64,000 nt of DNA from Asaia sp003994335. GTDB taxonomy: Bacteria > Pseudomonadota > Alphaproteobacteria > Acetobacterales > Acetobacteraceae. Below the pieces are notes generated by a model. The model was not told the origin of the DNA, ran no database searches, and was given only the letters and a program-made list of their open reading frames with translations. The position numbers were made by a program, and so were the translations under genes. Location: contig NZ_JBBCOR010000001.1 of NCBI RefSeq assembly GCF_037151175.1, positions 248,001 to 312,000 of the forward strand, given 5' to 3'. Each line of letters opens with the position of its first letter. Within the stretch, counting starts at the first letter, position 1. This document shows positions 1-7,138 of the stretch, in pieces.

Positions 1-1
1 G

Positions 2-1324
2 GCGACGGAACTCAAAAAGCGTATCTGGTTCACGCTGGGCGCGCTCATCATCTATCGCCTGGGTACCTATATTCCGGTCCCTGGGGTCGATGCGACCGTG
101 ATGGGTCAGCTCCTGAATCAGAATCAGGGCGGCATCATCGGCATGTTTGACATGTTCACCGGTGGTGCGCTCGGGCGTATGACCGTGTTCGCCCTGAACA
201 TCATGCCCTATATCAGCGCCTCGATCATCGTGCAGTTGCTTTCCACGGCGCTGCCCTCGCTCGAGACCCTGAAGAAGGAAGGCGAGCAGGGGCGCAAGAA
301 GCTCAACGCCTATACGCGCTATCTGACCGTGCTTATCGCCTTGTTCCAGGCCTATGGTATCGCCGTGGGACTTGAGCACATGACGAGCAAGACCGGAGCG
401 CTGGCCGTTGTCGCTCCGGGCCCCTTCTTCATCATGTCCTGTGTGGTGACGCTTGTGGGCGGTACCATGTTCCTGATGTGGCTGGGTGAACAGATCACTT
501 CGCGTGGTGTGGGCAATGGTATCTCGCTCATCATTTTCGCGGGTATTGTGGCCAATCTTCCCCATGCTCTCGCAAGCCTTTTCCAGCTCGGTTATACCGG
601 TGCGCTCTCGCCGTTCTTCGTGCTGCTCTTTCTTGTTCTCGCGGGTGCGACGATCGCATTCATCGTGTTCATGGAGCAGGCGCAGCGCAGGGTCGTGATC
701 CAGTATCCCAAGCGTCAGGTCGGCAGCCGTATGTTCGGTGGCGACTCTTCCCATATGCCGCTCAAGGTGAATACGGCAGGCGTGATCCCGCCGATCTTCG
801 CCTCGTCGGTACTTCTGATCCCCGTCACGGTTGCGGGCTTCATGAACGGCAAGGGGATGCCGGGCTGGCTCAGCACGCTCGGGCAGGAACTGGGGCAGGG
901 ACAGCCACTCTATATGCTGTTCTACGCGGCGATGATTCTCTTCTTCTCGTATTTTTACGCCGCGGTGACGTTTAACCCGGAGGAGACGGCTGAGAATCTG
1001 CGCAAGCAGGGAGGGTTCGTGCCCGGTATCCGCCCCGGATCCAACACCGCGCGCTATTTTGACCGCATCCTTTCGCGCCTAACGACGATCGGCGCTCTCT
1101 ATCTTGTGGCTGTGTGTCTGCTTCCGCAGATCCTTATCAGCCGTTACAACGTGCCCTTCTATTTCGGTGGGACGAGCCTGATCATCATCGTTTCCGTGAC
1201 GATCGATACCATGACGCAGGTCCAGTCTCATCTGGTCGCCCATCGTTATCAGGGTCTGATTCGCAAGCAGCGCGGTCGCAATGCGGGCAAATCTGACCTG
1301 GGCAGAGGAGTGCGCCGCAGATGA
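2..1324 (+). CDS. secY: Protein translocase subunit SecY (5' partial)
   Basis: Central membrane pore of the SecYEG translocon, which exports unfolded proteins and inserts membrane proteins. The reading frame is open from base 2, so the true start lies outside the window. The upstream in-frame peptide (ELKKRIWFTLGALIIYRLGT) matches the SecY N-terminus, which shows that the GTG/ATG near 98-101 is not the start. About ten hydrophobic segments are visible, and the loop with PGIRPG (around 1021-1040) is the conserved cytoplasmic C5 region that contacts SecA and the ribosome. The stop overlaps the adk start (ATGA). Lying upstream of adk and rpsM is the usual end of the spc operon. Identity is secure; only the N-terminus is missing. 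Confidence 0.97.
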   Translation, partial: ATELKKRIWFTLGALIIYRLGTYIPVPGVDATVMGQLLNQNQGGIIGMFDMFTGGALGRMTVFALNIMPYISASIIVQLLSTALPSLETLKKEGEQGRKKLNAYTRYLTVLIALFQAYGIAVGLEHMTSKTGALAVVAPGPFFIMSCVVTLVGGTMFLMWLGEQITSRGVGNGISLIIFAGIVANLPHALASLFQLGYTGALSPFFVLLFLVLAGATIAFIVFMEQAQRRVVIQYPKRQVGSRMFGGDSSHMPLKVNTAGVIPPIFASSVLLIPVTVAGFMNGKGMPGWLSTLGQELGQGQPLYMLFYAAMILFFSYFYAAVTFNPEETAENLRKQGGFVPGIRPGSNTARYFDRILSRLTTIGALYLVAVCLLPQILISRYNVPFYFGGTSLIIIVSVTIDTMTQVQSHLVAHRYQGLIRKQRGRNAGKSDLGRGVRRR

Positions 1325-1908
1325 ACATCATCCTTCTTGGCCCGCCGGGTGCGGGCAAGGGGACACAAGCCCAGCGTCTCGAGCAGGGCTATGGTCTCAA
1401 GCAAATATCGACCGGCGACATGCTGCGCGCCGAGATGGCGGCGGGTACGCCGCTCGGCCTCAACGTGAAGTCCATCGTCGAGTCCGGCTCATTCGTGCCG
1501 GATCCGGTGATGATCGATCTGATCAAGAGCAGGACCCTGCAATCCGATTGCGCCCACGGGTTCATCCTCGATGGCTTCCCGCGTACGGAGAGCCAGGCTG
1601 AGGCTCTTGACGCCATGCTGGCGGGACGGGCGATGAAGATCGACGCGGTCCTGCTGCTTGAGGTCGATGCCGAGCAGATCGTGTCCCGTCTCGCACAACG
1701 TCGTGCTCCTGATGGGACACGACGAGCCGATGACGAGCCAGATACCGTCAGGCACCGCATTCAGGTTTACCGCGATCAAACGGCCCCCATCCTTCCTTAT
1801 TACGAGAATGCGGGGCGGTTGATTCGTATAGATGGAATGCAGAGCATGGACGCCGTTCATGGGGCGATCGTCGCAGCGCTCAAGCTGGATGCTCCGGCAT
1901 CAGCGTGA
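1321..1908 (+). CDS. adk: Adenylate kinase
   Basis: Cytosolic enzyme that interconverts ATP + AMP and 2 ADP. The 195-residue protein begins with the P-loop GPPGAGKGTQ (about residues 7-16), followed by the AMP-binding STGDMLR and DGFPRT motifs and a C-terminal RIDG segment. It is a short-LID form: the region after RLAQRR lacks the roughly 30-residue extension and the zinc-type cysteines of long adenylate kinases. Its ATG overlaps the secY stop (ATGA), so translation is probably coupled. After its stop there is a 212-bp gap carrying a separate promoter for the rpsM group. Confidence 0.96.
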   Translation: MNIILLGPPGAGKGTQAQRLEQGYGLKQISTGDMLRAEMAAGTPLGLNVKSIVESGSFVPDPVMIDLIKSRTLQSDCAHGFILDGFPRTESQAEALDAMLAGRAMKIDAVLLLEVDAEQIVSRLAQRRAPDGTRRADDEPDTVRHRIQVYRDQTAPILPYYENAGRLIRIDGMQSMDAVHGAIVAALKLDAPASA

Positions 1909-1935
1909 TCATCACGTAAAAGTGAACGGTTTTAT

Positions 1936-1963
1936 TTGACTCAAGGGGGGTGCTCGATATATT
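1936..1963 (+). promoter_or_regulatory. Predicted sigma70-type promoter for rpsM-rpsK-rpoA-rplQ
   Basis: TTGACT (1936-1941) and TATATT (1958-1963) are separated by 16 bp, five of six and four to five of six matches to the consensus hexamers. It lies in the adk-rpsM gap about 155 bp before the rpsM start. It would allow the rpsM group to be transcribed independently of secY-adk. The site is seen by eye; activity is inferred. Confidence 0.6.
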
Positions 1964-2004
1964 GCGCGCCCTCGACACAGGTGCTGACAGACGCGGTGAT
2001 CGAT

Positions 2005-2106
2005 GCCTCGCGAGGCGGTCGATTCTTTAGCGGACTGATCAGTTTCGATTGAACTGGCCCAAAATCTGGGTCGAAGCAGAAAGAGAGCCTGGCCTTCCGG
2101 TCAGGC
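2005..2106 (+). other. Structured 5' leader of rpsM
   Basis: Between the promoter and rpsM two hairpins can be drawn: a perfect palindrome GCCTCGCGAGGC (2005-2016), and an 8-bp stem GCCTGGCC/GGTCAGGC around a TTCC loop (2087-2106) that ends directly against the Shine-Dalgarno AGGGAG (2107-2112). A stem abutting the ribosome binding site could control translation. In E. coli, S4 represses from the leader at this position; whether the same happens here is unknown. Confidence 0.4.
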
Positions 2107-2120
2107 AGGGAGTGAGTGGC

Positions 2121-2498
2121 GTGGCGCGTATTGCCGGCGTAAATATTCCGACGAACAAGCGGGTGGTCATTGCCCTGAGCTACATCTACGGCATTGGTCC
2201 GTCGACGGCGAAGGCAATCTGCTCCAAGCTCGAAGTTCCTGAAGCGAAGCGCGTGAACGAGCTGAGCGACGACGAGATCGTAAAGATCCGCGAACTGATC
2301 GATGGTGACTACCGCGTCGAGGGTGACCTCCGTCGCGAAACCGCGATGAACATCAAGCGTCTGATGGACCTTGGTTGCTATCGCGGCTTGCGTCATCGCC
2401 GTGGTCTGCCTGTCCGCGGCCAGCGTACCCACACCAACGCCCGCACCCGCAAGGGCAAGGCCGTGGCAATCGCCGGTAAGAAGAAAGCGACGCGCTAA
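2121..2498 (+). CDS. rpsM: 30S ribosomal protein S13
   Basis: Small-subunit head protein that contacts the P-site tRNA and forms bridges to the large subunit. The 125-residue product starts VARIAGVNIP, carries the S13 core (YIYGIG, LRRETAMNIKRL) and ends in the family GQRTHTNARTRKGK tail followed by lysines. The GTG at 2121 is preferred because it gives the usual (M)ARIAGVNIP N-terminus and sits 8 nt after AGGGAG (2107-2112). An in-frame GTG at 2112 and the longer frame from 2049 would add non-homologous residues. First gene of the rpsM-rpsK-rpoA-rplQ unit. Confidence 0.95.
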   Translation: MARIAGVNIPTNKRVVIALSYIYGIGPSTAKAICSKLEVPEAKRVNELSDDEIVKIRELIDGDYRVEGDLRRETAMNIKRLMDLGCYRGLRHRRGLPVRGQRTHTNARTRKGKAVAIAGKKKATR

Positions 2499-2591
2499 TT
2501 CGCGCTTCCTAGGTGGAGTGTGGCGACTTCCGACCTCCGGGTCAGTGGTTCGCCCTCCGCTCACTGCTCAGTTTGACAGGACGACCTCATC

Positions 2592-2984
2592 ATGGCCAAG
2601 GCCGCAGCTCCGCGTATCCGTAAGAAGGAGCGCAAGAACATCATCTCCGGTGTCGCGCACGTTCTTTCGACGTTCAACAACACCATGATCACCATCTCCG
2701 ACGCCCAGGGCAACTCGATTGCTTGGTCTTCGGCTGGCGCACAGGGCTTCAAGGGCTCGCGCAAGTCGACGCCCTATGCTGCGCAGGTTGCCGCCGAAGA
2801 CGCAGGCCGCAAGGCCCGCGACCACGGCATGGAGACGCTGGAAATCGAAGTTTCGGGTCCGGGTTCGGGCCGTGAGAGCGCTCTGCGTGCCCTTCAGGCC
2901 GTCGGGTTCTCCATCACGTCGATCCGCGACATGACCCCGGTGCCGCATAACGGCTGCCGTCCGCGCAAGCGCCGTCGCGTCTGA
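2592..2984 (+). CDS. rpsK: 30S ribosomal protein S11
   Basis: Platform protein of the 30S subunit lining the mRNA exit region. The 130-residue product has the S11 hallmarks GVAHVLSTFNNTMITISD near residue 20, GFKGSRKSTPYAAQ in the middle, and the C-terminal TPVPHNGCRPRKRRRV. ATG at 2592 follows AGGA (2578-2581). It lies 93 bp after rpsM and ahead of a hairpin-rich gap that leads to rpoA. Confidence 0.97.
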   Translation: MAKAAAPRIRKKERKNIISGVAHVLSTFNNTMITISDAQGNSIAWSSAGAQGFKGSRKSTPYAAQVAAEDAGRKARDHGMETLEIEVSGPGSGRESALRALQAVGFSITSIRDMTPVPHNGCRPRKRRRV

Positions 2985-2990
2985 TTGGCT

Positions 2991-3114
2991 CCGGCCCCTT
3001 TGGGGGCCGGTTGTCTGTCACCACCCGTCCGTAGGTGGTCTGTCCCCCGGGAGAGGCCGCCGGCACGTTCTGACCGCGCTCCGGCGCGGTTGATGTTCCG
3101 TTGGGCCCCAGCGG
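2991..3114 (+). other. Four-hairpin leader between rpsK and rpoA
   Basis: Four separate inverted repeats sit in the 156-bp gap: CCGGCCCC/GGGGCCGG with TTTG loop (2991-3010); CCACC/GGTGG (3021-3038); ACCGCGC/GCGCGGT with TCCG loop (3073-3090); CCGTTGG/CCAGCGG with one G-U pair (3098-3114). The first is followed by TTGTCTGTC and could attenuate transcription. The others lie between it and the rpoA Shine-Dalgarno. Structures are read directly; function is inferred. Confidence 0.45.
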
Positions 3115-3140
3115 GACAAGTTGTTTGAAAGGCCACGACA

Positions 3141-4160
3141 TTGGTCCTCCAGAAGAACTGGCAGTCCCTTATCAAGCCGGAAAAGCTGGAAGTCGCGCCC
3201 GGCTCCGTGCCCACGCAGACAGCCACGGTGATTGCCGAGCCGCTGGAGCGTGGTTTTGGCATGACCCTCGGCAACGCGATTCGTCGCGTGCTGCTCTCCT
3301 CGCTTCAGGGCGCTGCCGTCACCGCGATCCAGATCGACGGCGTGCTGCATGAGTTCTCGTCCGTGCCGGGCGTCCGCGAGGACGTGACGGATATCGTGCT
3401 GAACATCAAGCAGCTTGCCCTGCGTATGCACGGCGAAGGTCCCAAGCGCATGGTGCTGACGGCTACGGGCCCCGGCGAAGTGCGTGCGGGCCAGATCCAG
3501 GCCGGTCATGACATTGAGATCATGAACCCTGACCTCGTGATCTGCACGCTCGATGACGGCGTGAAGCTGGGCATGGAATTCACCGTGAACATGGGCAAGG
3601 GCTATGTCCCGGCCGCAGCCAACCGTCCGGAAGACGCACCGATCGGGCTTATCCCCATTGATGCGATCTACTCCCCGGTGCGCAAGGTGTCTTACAAGGT
3701 TGAGCCGACCCGCGTGGGTCAGGTCACCGACTATGACAAGCTTCTGCTCACCGTCGAGACGAATGGCGCGGTCACGCCGGAAGACAGCCTCGCACTGGCT
3801 GCTCGTATCCTGCAGGATCAGCTTCAGCTCTTCATCAACTTCGACGAGCCGCGCCCGGTCCGTCAGGAAGAGCCGCGCGATGATCTGCCGTTCAACCGCA
3901 ACCTGCTGCGCAAGGTTGACGAGCTTGAGCTTTCGGTCCGTAGCGCGAACTGCCTGAAGAACGACAACATCGTCTATATCGGCGATCTCGTTCAGAAGTC
4001 GGAGCAGGAGATGCTGCGTACGCCAAATTTCGGCCGCAAGTCGCTGAATGAAATCAAGGAAGTCCTGACTTCCATGGGTCTGTCGCTGGGAATGAATGTT
4101 CCGGCCTGGCCTCCCGAGAACATTGAGGATCTGGCGAAGCGTCTCGACGAGACGTTCTGA
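3141..4160 (+). CDS. rpoA: DNA-directed RNA polymerase subunit alpha
   Basis: Scaffold for RNA polymerase assembly; its C-terminal domain binds UP elements and activators. The 339-residue protein has an N-terminal dimerisation domain (GFGMTLGNAIRRVLLSSL near residue 40), an insert domain, a linker, and a C-terminal helix-hairpin-helix domain (SANCLKNDNIVYIGDLV, then LGRKSL-type NFGRKSLNEIKEVL). The start is TTG at 3141, giving the alphaproteobacterial MVLQKNWQSL N-terminus, preceded by GAAAGG (3127-3132). TTG may limit translation relative to the ribosomal proteins. It lies in the same unit as rpsM, rpsK and rplQ; rpsD is not present here, unlike in E. coli. Confidence 0.97.
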   Translation: MVLQKNWQSLIKPEKLEVAPGSVPTQTATVIAEPLERGFGMTLGNAIRRVLLSSLQGAAVTAIQIDGVLHEFSSVPGVREDVTDIVLNIKQLALRMHGEGPKRMVLTATGPGEVRAGQIQAGHDIEIMNPDLVICTLDDGVKLGMEFTVNMGKGYVPAAANRPEDAPIGLIPIDAIYSPVRKVSYKVEPTRVGQVTDYDKLLLTVETNGAVTPEDSLALAARILQDQLQLFINFDEPRPVRQEEPRDDLPFNRNLLRKVDELELSVRSANCLKNDNIVYIGDLVQKSEQEMLRTPNFGRKSLNEIKEVLTSMGLSLGMNVPAWPPENIEDLAKRLDETF

Positions 4161-4198
4161 GCCCTATCCGGTAGAAAGTAGAGTAAGGAAACCCGATC

Positions 4199-4624
4199 AT
4201 GCGTCATGGTGTTGCTGGGCGTAAGCTCAATGTAACCTCGACCCACCGCGCAGCCATGTTCCGCAACATGGCCGTGGCTATCATCAAGCACGAGCAGATC
4301 ACGACGACGCTGCCCAAGGCGAAGGAAATTCGCCCGATCGTCGAGAAGCTGATCACCCTCGGCAAGCGTGGCACGCTGCATGCACGTCGTCAGGCTTTTG
4401 CACAGCTGCGCGACGAGACCATCGTCACCAAGCTGTTCTCGACCATCGCAGAGCGCTACCAGGGCCGTTCGGGTGGCTATACCCGCGTGCTGAAGGCTGG
4501 CGTTCGCTATGGCGATAACGCCGATATGGCCGTTGTTGAAATGGTCGACCGCGACGTTGACGCCAAGGGCAAGGATAGTGGCCCGGTGTTCAATCAGTCG
4601 GGTGAAGAGCCGATGGCTGCCTGA
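4199..4624 (+). CDS. rplQ: 50S ribosomal protein L17
   Basis: Large-subunit protein near the exit tunnel. The 141-residue product begins MRHGVAGRKL, has the core FRNMAVAIIKHEQITTTLPK, and the YTRVLKAGVRYGDNADMAVVE motif. It is about 14 residues longer than the E. coli protein because of a C-terminal extension, as is common in alphaproteobacteria. AAGGAAA (4186-4192) lies just upstream. It is the last gene of the unit and is followed by a strong terminator. Confidence 0.96.
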   Translation: MRHGVAGRKLNVTSTHRAAMFRNMAVAIIKHEQITTTLPKAKEIRPIVEKLITLGKRGTLHARRQAFAQLRDETIVTKLFSTIAERYQGRSGGYTRVLKAGVRYGDNADMAVVEMVDRDVDAKGKDSGPVFNQSGEEPMAA

Positions 4625-4653
4625 TTCCGCCAGGAATGCAGAAGCTTCAGAAG

Positions 4654-4687
4654 GGCCGGGCAGGAAACTGCCCGGCCTTTTTGTTTT
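4654..4687 (+). terminator. Intrinsic terminator after rplQ
   Basis: Perfect 10-bp GC-rich stem GGCCGGGCAG/CTGCCCGGCC with a GAAA tetraloop, then TTTTTGTTTTT. It lies 30 nt after the rplQ stop. Textbook Rho-independent terminator closing the ribosomal unit. Confidence 0.93.
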
Positions 4688-4965
4688 TGGCTTACAAATT
4701 TCTTTCAAATCATTTATGACCAACCCAACCAATCGGCAGCATCAATCCAAACGCCCAAGGCGGGATTTCTGAGCTGCGCCGATACCGATCCTTTCTTCAC
4801 AGGATCGGGAACCGGAATGAATATCCGGGCGCCCTGACGCGTTCCCCCATTCTGGTTTTTCATACGGTCCGAGCACTCTCGTAGGACCAGTCACCACGCA
4901 TCCCATGCCGCCCGGGCAATGAGGTCCGGTACGCTCGCGCTGCGTGTAGATACAGGAGAGCTTCT

Positions 4966-6279
4966 TTGTCTGAGGCACGCACAACCCAGAGACGCGGGAT
5001 CGCAGAGATCCTCGGTATTCCACGCCCCCTCTTTTTCGGCTTCGTCGGCCTGCTGCTGTTCATGATCGGCGATGGTGTGGAGGCGGGATATCTCGACACC
5101 TTCATGCTCCATAACGGGCACACGCAGGGCGATGTGAATCTGCTCTTCACGACCTATGGCATCACGGTCATGATCTCAGCCTGGTTCTCCGGTCCGTTGT
5201 CGGACCTCTATGGCCCCAAACGTGTCATGTGGATCGGCCTGATTCTCTGGGCCGTGCTGGAAGTCGGCCTTCTCGCTCTTGGGCTTGGGCCGAACAACTT
5301 CACCATGACCCTTCTGTTCTACACGCTACGTGGTTTCGCCTATCCGCTCTTTGCGTATGGTTTCCTTGTCTGGATTGCAGCTGCCACGCCCGCGACCATG
5401 CTGGGTTCCGCCGCCGGGTGGTTCTGGTTCTCCTTTTCAGCCGGACTTCCGACCCTCGGTTCGCAATTCGCGCGCTATGCGATTCCCGCCATCGGCGAGC
5501 TGGCCACCTTCTGGTGTTCACTGGGGCTTGTCATCCTTGGCGGTCTGGTCGCCCTCCTGTTCACGCATGAACCAACTGGCAAGAAGCGTCTGCTGCCCGA
5601 TCACGTGAGCACGCGTGACATCTTCTTCGGCTCCATCAGCATTATGTGGCGCGAGCCCAAGACGCTGATTGCAGGTATCGTGAGGACGATCGACACCTCC
5701 TCGGAATATGCTTTCCTTGCGATCATGCCTGCTTTCTTCATCGACCATCTTGGCTTCACCCAGGGGCAGTGGCTCAACCTGCTGTCGCTCATCTTTCTGA
5801 GCAATATCCTGTTCAATCTGGTCTCAGGCATGCTGGCTGACGCGCTGGGGCATCGTTTCATCGTGTCTGTCTTCGGCGGTATTGGTGGCTTCGTCTCGAT
5901 CCCGCTCTTTTACTACATCCCGGTCTGGTATCCGGGGAATTTCGCCGCCGCCGCCGCTGTGGGTATCTTCTACGGTGCCACCGTCGCCGCTTTCGTGCCG
6001 CTCTCGGGTCTGATGCCCCAGATCTGCCCCAAGGAGAAGGCTGCGGCATTGTCCATCCTCGGTCTTGGCGCAGGCGCTAGTACCTGGGTCGGTCCTGCCG
6101 TCGCCGGTATCTGCGAGAGCGTGTTCGGCTTCGGTATGGAAGGGATCATCTGGGCCTTTGCCCTGATCTATCTCGCGGCGGCTGGCATGACGGTCACGCT
6201 GCGTATCTCTGACGAGGCCCGTCGCTACACGCAGGAGGCTCTTGCCCGAGGTGAGAGCGTCACAGCAGTGGGACACTGA
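4966..6279 (+). CDS. MFS transporter, polyol permease-like (RbtT/DalT/CsbX type)
   Basis: Twelve-helix inner-membrane transporter of 437 residues, probably a proton symporter for a sugar alcohol. The N-terminal region (FMIGDGVEAGYLDTFML) and the motif GPLSDLYGPKRVMWIG after helix 2 are typical of the ribitol/arabinitol permease family, and the C-terminal half has the matching GMLADALGHRF loop. Start is TTG at 4966, chosen because AGGAGAG lies at 4953-4959. The 280-bp gap before it has no gene and shows only weak hairpins. No polyol dehydrogenase adjoins it, although a mannitol 2-dehydrogenase lies 55 kb away. Family assignment is good; the substrate is inferred. Confidence 0.8.
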   Translation: MSEARTTQRRGIAEILGIPRPLFFGFVGLLLFMIGDGVEAGYLDTFMLHNGHTQGDVNLLFTTYGITVMISAWFSGPLSDLYGPKRVMWIGLILWAVLEVGLLALGLGPNNFTMTLLFYTLRGFAYPLFAYGFLVWIAAATPATMLGSAAGWFWFSFSAGLPTLGSQFARYAIPAIGELATFWCSLGLVILGGLVALLFTHEPTGKKRLLPDHVSTRDIFFGSISIMWREPKTLIAGIVRTIDTSSEYAFLAIMPAFFIDHLGFTQGQWLNLLSLIFLSNILFNLVSGMLADALGHRFIVSVFGGIGGFVSIPLFYYIPVWYPGNFAAAAAVGIFYGATVAAFVPLSGLMPQICPKEKAAALSILGLGAGASTWVGPAVAGICESVFGFGMEGIIWAFALIYLAAAGMTVTLRISDEARRYTQEALARGESVTAVGH

Positions 6280-6317
6280 ACAAACCCTGCCTAAGATTAA
6301 GTGGCTCTCGCTCGTTC

Positions 6318-6352
6318 AAGGCGTCGTTGACATTTGTCGACGGCGCCTTTTT
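6318..6352 (+). terminator. Intrinsic terminator after the MFS gene
   Basis: AAGGCGTCGTTGACA (6318-6332) pairs with TGTCGACGGCGCCTT (6335-6349) over 15 positions, two of them G-U, across a TT loop, followed by a T run to 6352. It lies 38 nt after the transporter stop and only 10 nt before the next start codon. Confidence 0.85.
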
Positions 6353-6362
6353 CTGTGGCTTC

Positions 6363-6767
6363 ATGACTGATTATCTCTCCGCACCCCCGACGGACTGGGA
6401 GGGCCTCGAGCGCTTCTCTTTCGGCGATAGCCCGGCTTTGGCCGACGAGCTTCTCGACCTTGTTCTGCGTGGCATCAAGACCGGCACGTGCTGGGCAGCG
6501 AGTGATGGGCAGCAAACCGTCATCGGAAAGCTCAGTGTCGTCTGTGACGGACGAAACCTACCCAGAGCGATCACCCGCACGCGCTCTCTCGTAAAAAAGC
6601 GCTACAGCGATGTGGACGAGGATTTCGCGGCGAAGGAGGGGGAGGGGGATAGAAGCCTGGCTCACTGGCGTCGCGAGCATGAGCGCTATTTCCGTCGTCT
6701 TAACCAGTTCAGCGAGACGATGGAGCTCTGGTGCGAGGAATTCGTGGTCGTGTTTGTGTTCCCCTAA
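6363..6767 (+). CDS. ASCH domain protein (YhfF-like)
   Basis: Small soluble protein of about 134 residues with an ASCH fold, a PUA-like domain expected to bind RNA or modified nucleosides; the biological role is not established. Visible family features are WEGLERFSFGDSPALADELLDLVL near the N-terminus with GIKTGTCW after it (the ASCH G-x-K-x-x-T motif), and the C-terminal HERYFRR...ELWCEEFVVVF strand. The ATG at 6363 is preferred because an upstream TTG at 6327 lies inside the preceding terminator stem. No clear Shine-Dalgarno is seen, so expression may be weak or depend on read-through. Confidence 0.72.
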   Translation: MTDYLSAPPTDWEGLERFSFGDSPALADELLDLVLRGIKTGTCWAASDGQQTVIGKLSVVCDGRNLPRAITRTRSLVKKRYSDVDEDFAAKEGEGDRSLAHWRREHERYFRRLNQFSETMELWCEEFVVVFVFP

Positions 6768-6807
6768 ACCCTGTGAGACATGCTTGAACTGGAGGGTTGA
6801 TACAGGA

Positions 6808-6832
6808 CGAACTTTCATTGCGAGATCGCGTT
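6808..6832 (+). promoter_or_regulatory. EcfG-type general stress promoter before the DUF1328 gene
   Basis: CGAAC (6808-6812), 16 bp, then CGTT (6829-6832). The alphaproteobacterial general stress sigma factor EcfG is known to use GGAAC-N16/17-CGTT, so eight of nine positions match. It lies 30 bp before the start codon at 6863, a sensible 5' UTR. The match is seen; use by EcfG is inferred. Confidence 0.5.
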
Positions 6833-6862
6833 GACCCCGGACAGAACAAAGAGGGGTTCGCC

Positions 6863-7036
6863 ATGCTCAAGCTCGCCATATTCTTCCTGATCATCTCCCT
6901 GATTGCAGGACTTTTCGGATTCACCGGTATCTCCGCGGCGTCGGCAGGCATCGCGAAAATCCTCTTCTTCCTCTTCATCGCCCTTTTCGTGCTTTTCCTC
7001 GTCATTGCCGTCTTCGTCGGCAAAGCCGTGACCTGA
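6863..7036 (+). CDS. DUF1328 / UPF0391 small membrane protein (YtjA-like)
   Basis: A 57-residue inner-membrane peptide almost wholly made of two hydrophobic segments (LAIFFLIISLIAGLFGF and AKILFFLFIALFVLFLVI) separated by the family GISAASAGIAK loop. The function of the family is unknown, though members are often stress-induced. ATG at 6863 follows GAGGGG (6851-6856); the in-frame TTG at 6797 would add 22 polar residues and place the start upstream of the likely promoter. It stands alone between an EcfG-like promoter and a strong terminator, so it is a monocistronic unit. Confidence 0.85.
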   Translation: MLKLAIFFLIISLIAGLFGFTGISAASAGIAKILFFLFIALFVLFLVIAVFVGKAVT

Positions 7037-7059
7037 GTCTGATCTCTGGGCACACCATG

Positions 7060-7095
7060 AAAAAGGGGGAGGGCCTCGCGGCTCTCCCCCTTTTT
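7060..7095 (+). terminator. Terminator between DUF1328 and the efflux operon
   Basis: AAAAAGGGGGAG (7060-7071) pairs with CTCCCCCTTTTT (7084-7095); further pairing closes a TCGC loop. Because the stem is A-rich on one side and T-rich on the other, it can end transcription on both strands and probably serves the convergent RND operon as well. Confidence 0.88.
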
Positions 7096-7138
7096 GCTGT
7101 GTCCTTCCTTGCCTCCGCCGGGGGAAGGCAGGTTACGC

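Noticed and set aside
2049..2120. Longer N-terminus for rpsM
   Set aside because: The added residues are not S13-like; the GTG at 2121 has a good Shine-Dalgarno and gives the conserved start.
6327..6362. Upstream TTG start for the ASCH gene
   Set aside because: These codons lie within the stem and T run of the transporter terminator.
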